Under the pieces are notes generated by a model that searched no databases, was not told the DNA's origin, and saw only the letters and a program-made list of their open reading frames with translations. The position numbers were made by a program, and so were the translations under genes. Positions 22,410 to 25,884 of a stretch of 25,884 nucleotides of DNA are shown piece after piece; the stretch's first letter is position 1, and each line of letters begins with the position of its first letter. The DNA is taken from positions 1 through 25,884 of the forward strand of contig DHQH01000110.1 in NCBI GenBank assembly GCA_002410125.1, written 5' to 3'. The DNA comes from Alphaproteobacteria bacterium UBA5343 (GTDB lineage Bacteria > Pseudomonadota > Alphaproteobacteria > RF32 > UBA5343).

Positions 22410-23696
22410 ATGAATGAGGTTATAACATCTGATTATTCAAGAGAACCAGTTAATAAAAAAGATGGTAGAGGTTTTATCTCCTTAATTGCAGTTTTTATTG
22501 CTTTTACGGTTTGTATATCATCTCTTATTCTTGGTACTCAATTAGGGGTTAATTCTAGTATTGAAAATGTTTTATATGGTTCAATATTAGGTGGTCTTCT
22601 TCTTAGTTTAATCGGTGTTTCTACTGCTTATATTGGTTCAGATACTGGGCTTTCAACTGCGATGATTAGTAGTTTTACCTTTGGTAAAAATGGTTCAAAA
22701 TTAGTATCATTAATATTAGTAATTACTCTTTTTGGATGGTTTGGAGTTCAAACAGAATTTTTTGCTGATAGTCTTAATAATCTTATGATTCAATTATTTG
22801 ACATTCATTTGCCTCATTTGGGATATATTGTCTTTGGTGGGGTATTGATGAGTAGTACGGCGATTATTGGTTTTAAGGCTTTGGAAAAACTTAGCTTGGT
22901 TGCTGTTCCATTGCTTATAATCTTAATATTAATTCCTTTTATTTCTGTTATAAATGGAGGGCATTTATCCTCATTATTAGAATATAGAGCAGAGGATGTA
23001 ATGTCAGTTTTAGATATTGCTGCATTAGTTGCTGGAGGGTTTATCGTTGGGGCAGTAATTATGCCTGATATTATGAGATATGCTAAGACCAATAAGACAT
23101 CATGTTTAGCTACTTTTTGTGGTTTTTCTATTTTTTATCCTTTGCTTCTAGCAATTGTTGGAGTGGTTGCAATCTTTGTGAATGAATCTGATGTGATAAA
23201 AATGTTTTTATTGTTAGGTCTTGGTGTGCCAGCATTAATTGTTTTAATTGTTGCCTCTTGGACAACTAATGATTCTAATTTATATTCTTCATCACTTGGG
23301 TTATCAGTAATCTTTACTAAAACTTCTAAATCAGTATTGGCAGCAATTGCAGGGGCTATTGGTACTATTGTGGCAGCGATGGGAATACTTAATTATTTCA
23401 TTCCATGGTTGATCTTTTTAGGTTTAGTTATTTCTCCAATTGGTGGAGTTATTATTGTAGATTATTTTATGAATAAGAAAAATTATGAGTTTGAGAAATT
23501 ATCTAGTGTTAAAAATTGGAGAAAAAGAAGTATCATTGCTTGGGTTGTTGGTGTGTTATTTGGGATTATGACTACTCCGGCTAGTAATCATGGGTTGGAG
23601 TTGTTTGAGGTGACAGGAATTTCATCACTTGATGGGATACTGTGTTCAGCAATCTTAGTCTTTTGCACCACTAATCGCAAATTAATTTTAAAATAA
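22410..23696 (+). CDS. NCS1-family cytosine permease (CodB-like)
   Basis: This 428-residue polytopic membrane protein has about twelve hydrophobic segments and belongs to the nucleobase-cation symporter-1 family. The closest recognisable relative is CodB: STAMISSFTFGKNGSK, GWFGVQTEFFADS and especially WTTNDSNLYSSSLGLS (about residues 290-305) match cytosine permeases. Cytosine is the likely substrate, but related members carry other bases. No cytosine deaminase gene (codA) is present in the window. GGGAG lies about nine bases before the ATG, and 15 bases separate it from the MazG-type gene, suggesting co-transcription. Confidence 0.87.
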   Translation: MNEVITSDYSREPVNKKDGRGFISLIAVFIAFTVCISSLILGTQLGVNSSIENVLYGSILGGLLLSLIGVSTAYIGSDTGLSTAMISSFTFGKNGSKLVSLILVITLFGWFGVQTEFFADSLNNLMIQLFDIHLPHLGYIVFGGVLMSSTAIIGFKALEKLSLVAVPLLIILILIPFISVINGGHLSSLLEYRAEDVMSVLDIAALVAGGFIVGAVIMPDIMRYAKTNKTSCLATFCGFSIFYPLLLAIVGVVAIFVNESDVIKMFLLLGLGVPALIVLIVASWTTNDSNLYSSSLGLSVIFTKTSKSVLAAIAGAIGTIVAAMGILNYFIPWLIFLGLVISPIGGVIIVDYFMNKKNYEFEKLSSVKNWRKRSIIAWVVGVLFGIMTTPASNHGLELFEVTGISSLDGILCSAILVFCTTNRKLILK

Positions 23697-23742
23697 AGCG
23701 TTCACGTATTATCTATATGCGAAACTATATTTGAAAATGAAG

Positions 23743-23863
23743 TTTGCTTCTATTGGCACAAAATCCATAAGACATAGTTTTGATTTTTTTTGCATAGTTA
23801 ATTACCCAAAATCTATCAGTCTTTGTTCTGCCTCTATTGGTGTAAAACTCTTAAGATTTAGTT
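23743..23863. repeat. Imperfect direct repeat in the gap after the permease gene
   Basis: Two related stretches of about 37 bases lie 83 bases apart, at 23743-23779 and 23826-23863. They share CTATTGG, then ACAAAATCCATAAGACATAGTT aligning with GTAAAACTCTTAAGATTTAGTT. The 255-base gap that holds them has no gene I can support. They could be tandem remnants of a repeat or protein binding sites. Confidence 0.45.
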
Positions 23864-23951
23864 AGGTGTGCAAATCATAATAAAAGATTGATTTTAATTT
23901 TGAAATCAATAAAGTATTTTGTGTTAATTTAGATTATTTGGAGGTTTTTTT

Positions 23952-24476
23952 ATGAAGAAATTATTGGTTATAGCTTTGGTATATGCTCTTAGTGCTTGTA
24001 CAGTTGTTAAGGGGACAGAATATGGTTTTAAGGATTTGACAAATCATAACCATATGTCGTTTCAAGAAGTTGATGCGCAGGTTGATAAGTTGCTTAAAAG
24101 AGATAGAAGTTTAAAAGCGATTTATGTATATAGAGATGATGTTATTGAAGGTATGAATACCACCCATATGTTAACTGATGCTAAAGATAAAGATAGGGTG
24201 ATTGGTGAATATGGTACTTATGAATTTTTGGTTTATCTAACAAAATCTAAGGAAGTTGTTTTAGAAATCACAGATTGTGTTGGATATGGTAAGAAATATA
24301 CTGTTAGACCAGAATCAGGAAATAATAAATATTATGTAAGAACTAATTATATTCTAAATCATCTTAACTTTAGAGAATATAATAGAAGCGAATCTAGAGA
24401 TATTATGTCAGGTCATGTTTTAGGTAAATATTATTTACCACTTGATAAGCAGTTGAAGCTTAGAAGAAATAGATAA
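23952..24476 (+). CDS. Hypothetical lipoprotein
   Basis: I do not recognise this 174-residue protein. It opens with a lipoprotein signal (MKKLLVIALVYALSACTVVK) with the lipobox LSAC and the acylated Cys16, so it should be anchored to a membrane facing the periplasm. The mature part is charged and soluble, with beta-rich stretches such as TYEFLVYLTKSKEVVLEITD and ending in a basic tail (KLRRNR). GGAGG lies eight bases before the ATG, a strong ribosome binding site. It stands alone, with a gap upstream and a strong terminator just downstream, so it is probably monocistronic. Confidence 0.8.
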   Translation: MKKLLVIALVYALSACTVVKGTEYGFKDLTNHNHMSFQEVDAQVDKLLKRDRSLKAIYVYRDDVIEGMNTTHMLTDAKDKDRVIGEYGTYEFLVYLTKSKEVVLEITDCVGYGKKYTVRPESGNNKYYVRTNYILNHLNFREYNRSESRDIMSGHVLGKYYLPLDKQLKLRRNR

Positions 24477-24491
24477 TATTGTAATCTCAAT

Positions 24492-24522
24492 AAAAAACGG
24501 AGCCTTGTGGCTCCGTTTTTTT
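24492..24522. terminator. Bidirectional rho-independent terminator
   Basis: ACGGAGCC pairs perfectly with GGCTCCGT around TTGT, flanked by six A residues on the left and seven T residues on the right. It serves the lipoprotein gene on the plus strand and the convergent oxidoreductase gene on the minus strand. Confidence 0.92.
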
Positions 24523-24550
24523 GTTTAGGACAGTTGCAAACTGTTTATTT

Positions 24551-25573
24551 TCATTCTGCTGCTTCAGCTAATTGTTTTACTTTGGCAGAAGCTGATAGAC
24601 CTAATTGGTTTTGAACTTCCCAAATAACTTTTAGAGCATTCAGAGCGTTTTCACCTGAAATTTTAGGTGTTTCATTGCCTTTGATACAGTTTACAAAATG
24701 GGCAATTTCTGAAGTTAAAGGTTGAGATGATGGAATATATAATTGTTCCATAGAGCCTTTAAGTCCGTAGTTCATCCATTCTGGTGTGTCTTCTTTATTT
24801 ATTAACGGGTTTCTACCTTGAGTATGAACATTAATGCTTTGACCGATGAAATCCATTTCAATATAGTTAGTATCTGTTGTCACATTTAGAGTTCTAACTC
24901 GTGCTTGGGTAACTCTACTTGCTGTCATTGAAGCTGTAACACCATTTTCAAATTCGACACTTGCTGAGATGAAGTCTTTACCTTCTTTTTGGTCTGGAGT
25001 TTTAACAGATGTTGCTGTTACTTTTGAAACATTTGACTTTACAAGAGATTGGATTACTTCAATATCGTGAATCATTAAGTCCATAGCAATATCAACATCA
25101 ATGATTCTGCCAGATACATGACTCATTCTTCTAGCTTCTAGAGCTCTGATTTTTGAATTATCAGCTAATAATTTGCTAAGTTGAGCAACGGCTGGGTTAA
25201 ATCTTTCAATATGTCCAACAAGAAGTGTTGCACCTGATTTTTCAGCAGCATTGATTAGGTTTTTACATTCAGTCTCAGTAGTTGCTAATGGTTTTTCAAT
25301 TAGACAATGAATGCCTTTGTTTAAGAAAAATTCACCAACTTTAGCATGAGTTGCTGATGGAGTAGCAATACTTACAGCTTCAACTTTATTTGCGGCTTCT
25401 TCTAGGCTAGTAAATGCTTTACATCCGAACATATCGGCTATTTTTTGTGCGGCTTCTTGGTTGATATCATAAATACCAACTAATTCACAATTATTGTCCG
25501 CTGCATAAGTCTTGGCATGGAAAGTTCCCATAGAACCTGTGCCGATTACTGCTGTTTTTATCTTGTTTGTCAT
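24551..25573 (-). CDS. Gfo/Idh/MocA-family NAD(P)-dependent oxidoreductase
   Basis: This 340-residue protein has the N-terminal Rossmann fold with GTGSMG at residues 11-16 and the family signature EKPLATT at 93-99. Catalytic-type Asp165 and His169 lie in DLMIHD, and a C-terminal beta-sheet domain follows. The segment GHIERFNPAV (120-129) occurs in members acting on UDP-sugars, such as UDP-GlcNAc 3-dehydrogenases. A nucleotide-sugar or lipid A/O-antigen role is therefore plausible but not shown. AAGGAAA lies about seven bases before the ATG. Its gene neighbours do not reveal a pathway. Confidence 0.88.
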   Translation of the reverse strand: MTNKIKTAVIGTGSMGTFHAKTYAADNNCELVGIYDINQEAAQKIADMFGCKAFTSLEEAANKVEAVSIATPSATHAKVGEFFLNKGIHCLIEKPLATTETECKNLINAAEKSGATLLVGHIERFNPAVAQLSKLLADNSKIRALEARRMSHVSGRIIDVDIAMDLMIHDIEVIQSLVKSNVSKVTATSVKTPDQKEGKDFISASVEFENGVTASMTASRVTQARVRTLNVTTDTNYIEMDFIGQSINVHTQGRNPLINKEDTPEWMNYGLKGSMEQLYIPSSQPLTSEIAHFVNCIKGNETPKISGENALNALKVIWEVQNQLGLSASAKVKQLAEAAE

Positions 25574-25792
25574 AATTTTTCCTTAAAATATTCTTACACT
25601 ATAGTTGTTTATGCTAGAAAACTAACATTTTTTAACTAAAAAATCATATAAAATATTGTTAATAAATGTTGCAGAAAATATTTTTAGGCTTGCCTTGTTG
25701 ATAACAAATTTTTAATTAGTAATTTCTTAGTAATTTCTATTATAATCTCTATGGTATAGTACTATAAATAAATTTGGTGATTAGAATTGAGA

Positions 25793-25884
25793 ATGTTTAG
25801 AAATATCAACAGCCCAGTAAAGGCTAGTTTTTACAAGATTGCTCATAAAGTCATAGCTATGTTTGCTATTGTCGGTTTTATGGC
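25793..25884 (+). CDS. Start of an unrecognised protein, cut by the window end
   Basis: An open frame starts with MFRNINSPVKASFYKI and runs into a hydrophobic stretch (VIAMFAIVGFM) without a stop before the window ends, so it may be a membrane or exported protein. A TTG two codons earlier (25787) has better spacing from GGTGA and could be the true start. About 30 codons are visible, too few to name a family. Confidence 0.5.
   Translation, partial: MFRNINSPVKASFYKIAHKVIAMFAIVGFM

Noticed and set aside
23697..23951. CRISPR array in the gap with direct repeats
   Set aside because: There are only two imperfect copies, the spacing is 83 bases and no cas genes are near.

Overview
The window comes from an AT-rich alphaproteobacterium. 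Lineage evidence: a CckA hybrid kinase directly behind flagellar export genes and just upstream of recA; a GTTC-N7-GTTC LexA box in front of recA; a circularly permuted, two-piece tmRNA gene; and an alpha-type SspB adaptor followed by a ribbon-helix-helix gene. The low GC, the interspersed palindromic repeats and one protein resembling clan CE cysteine proteases would suit a host-associated organism. That lifestyle is an inference; I cannot name the species.

Layout: 1-2283 holds an interspersed repeat and the flagellar export genes fliQ, fliR and flhB. 2249-4891 is cckA, and 5207-6214 is recA behind an SOS box. 6215-7083 has no protein gene I can support but is full of hairpins: a 112-bp palindrome, a strong recA terminator, a promoter, a rod-shaped RNA with 6S-like architecture and further terminators. 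7084-7983 encodes the putative clan CE cysteine protease. 7955-14397 (minus strand) carries an AmpD/AmiD-type amidase, a DjlA-like J protein with a triplicated membrane motif, and the nucleoside catabolic operon cdd-PNP-deoC-deoA-deoB. 14565-18770 is a very long AsmA-family protein with a coiled-coil tail. 19054-20247 (minus strand) holds ssrA (tmRNA), sspB and the RHH gene. 20416-23696 has a double-length ThyX-like protein, a MazG-type pyrophosphohydrolase and a CodB-like permease. The window ends with an orphan lipoprotein, a bidirectional terminator, a Gfo/Idh/MocA oxidoreductase (minus strand) and the first codons of an unrecognised membrane protein.

Three themes connect the genes. First, pyrimidine and nucleoside metabolism: the deo/cdd operon degrades nucleosides to base plus sugar phosphate, while thyX, mazG and codB deal with dUMP/dTMP, nucleotide clean-up and base uptake. 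Second, ribosome rescue: tmRNA tags stalled peptides and SspB delivers tagged proteins to ClpXP, and both are encoded on the same strand side by side. Third, small MITE-like repeats: copies lie after asmA, inside the spacer of the permuted ssrA gene, and between thyX and mazG, with a possibly related palindrome after recA. The most distinctive observations are the repeat occupying the ssrA spacer, the putative clan CE protease behind a hairpin-dense region, the ThyX-like protein whose signature is split over two halves, and the triple DjlA-type membrane motif.
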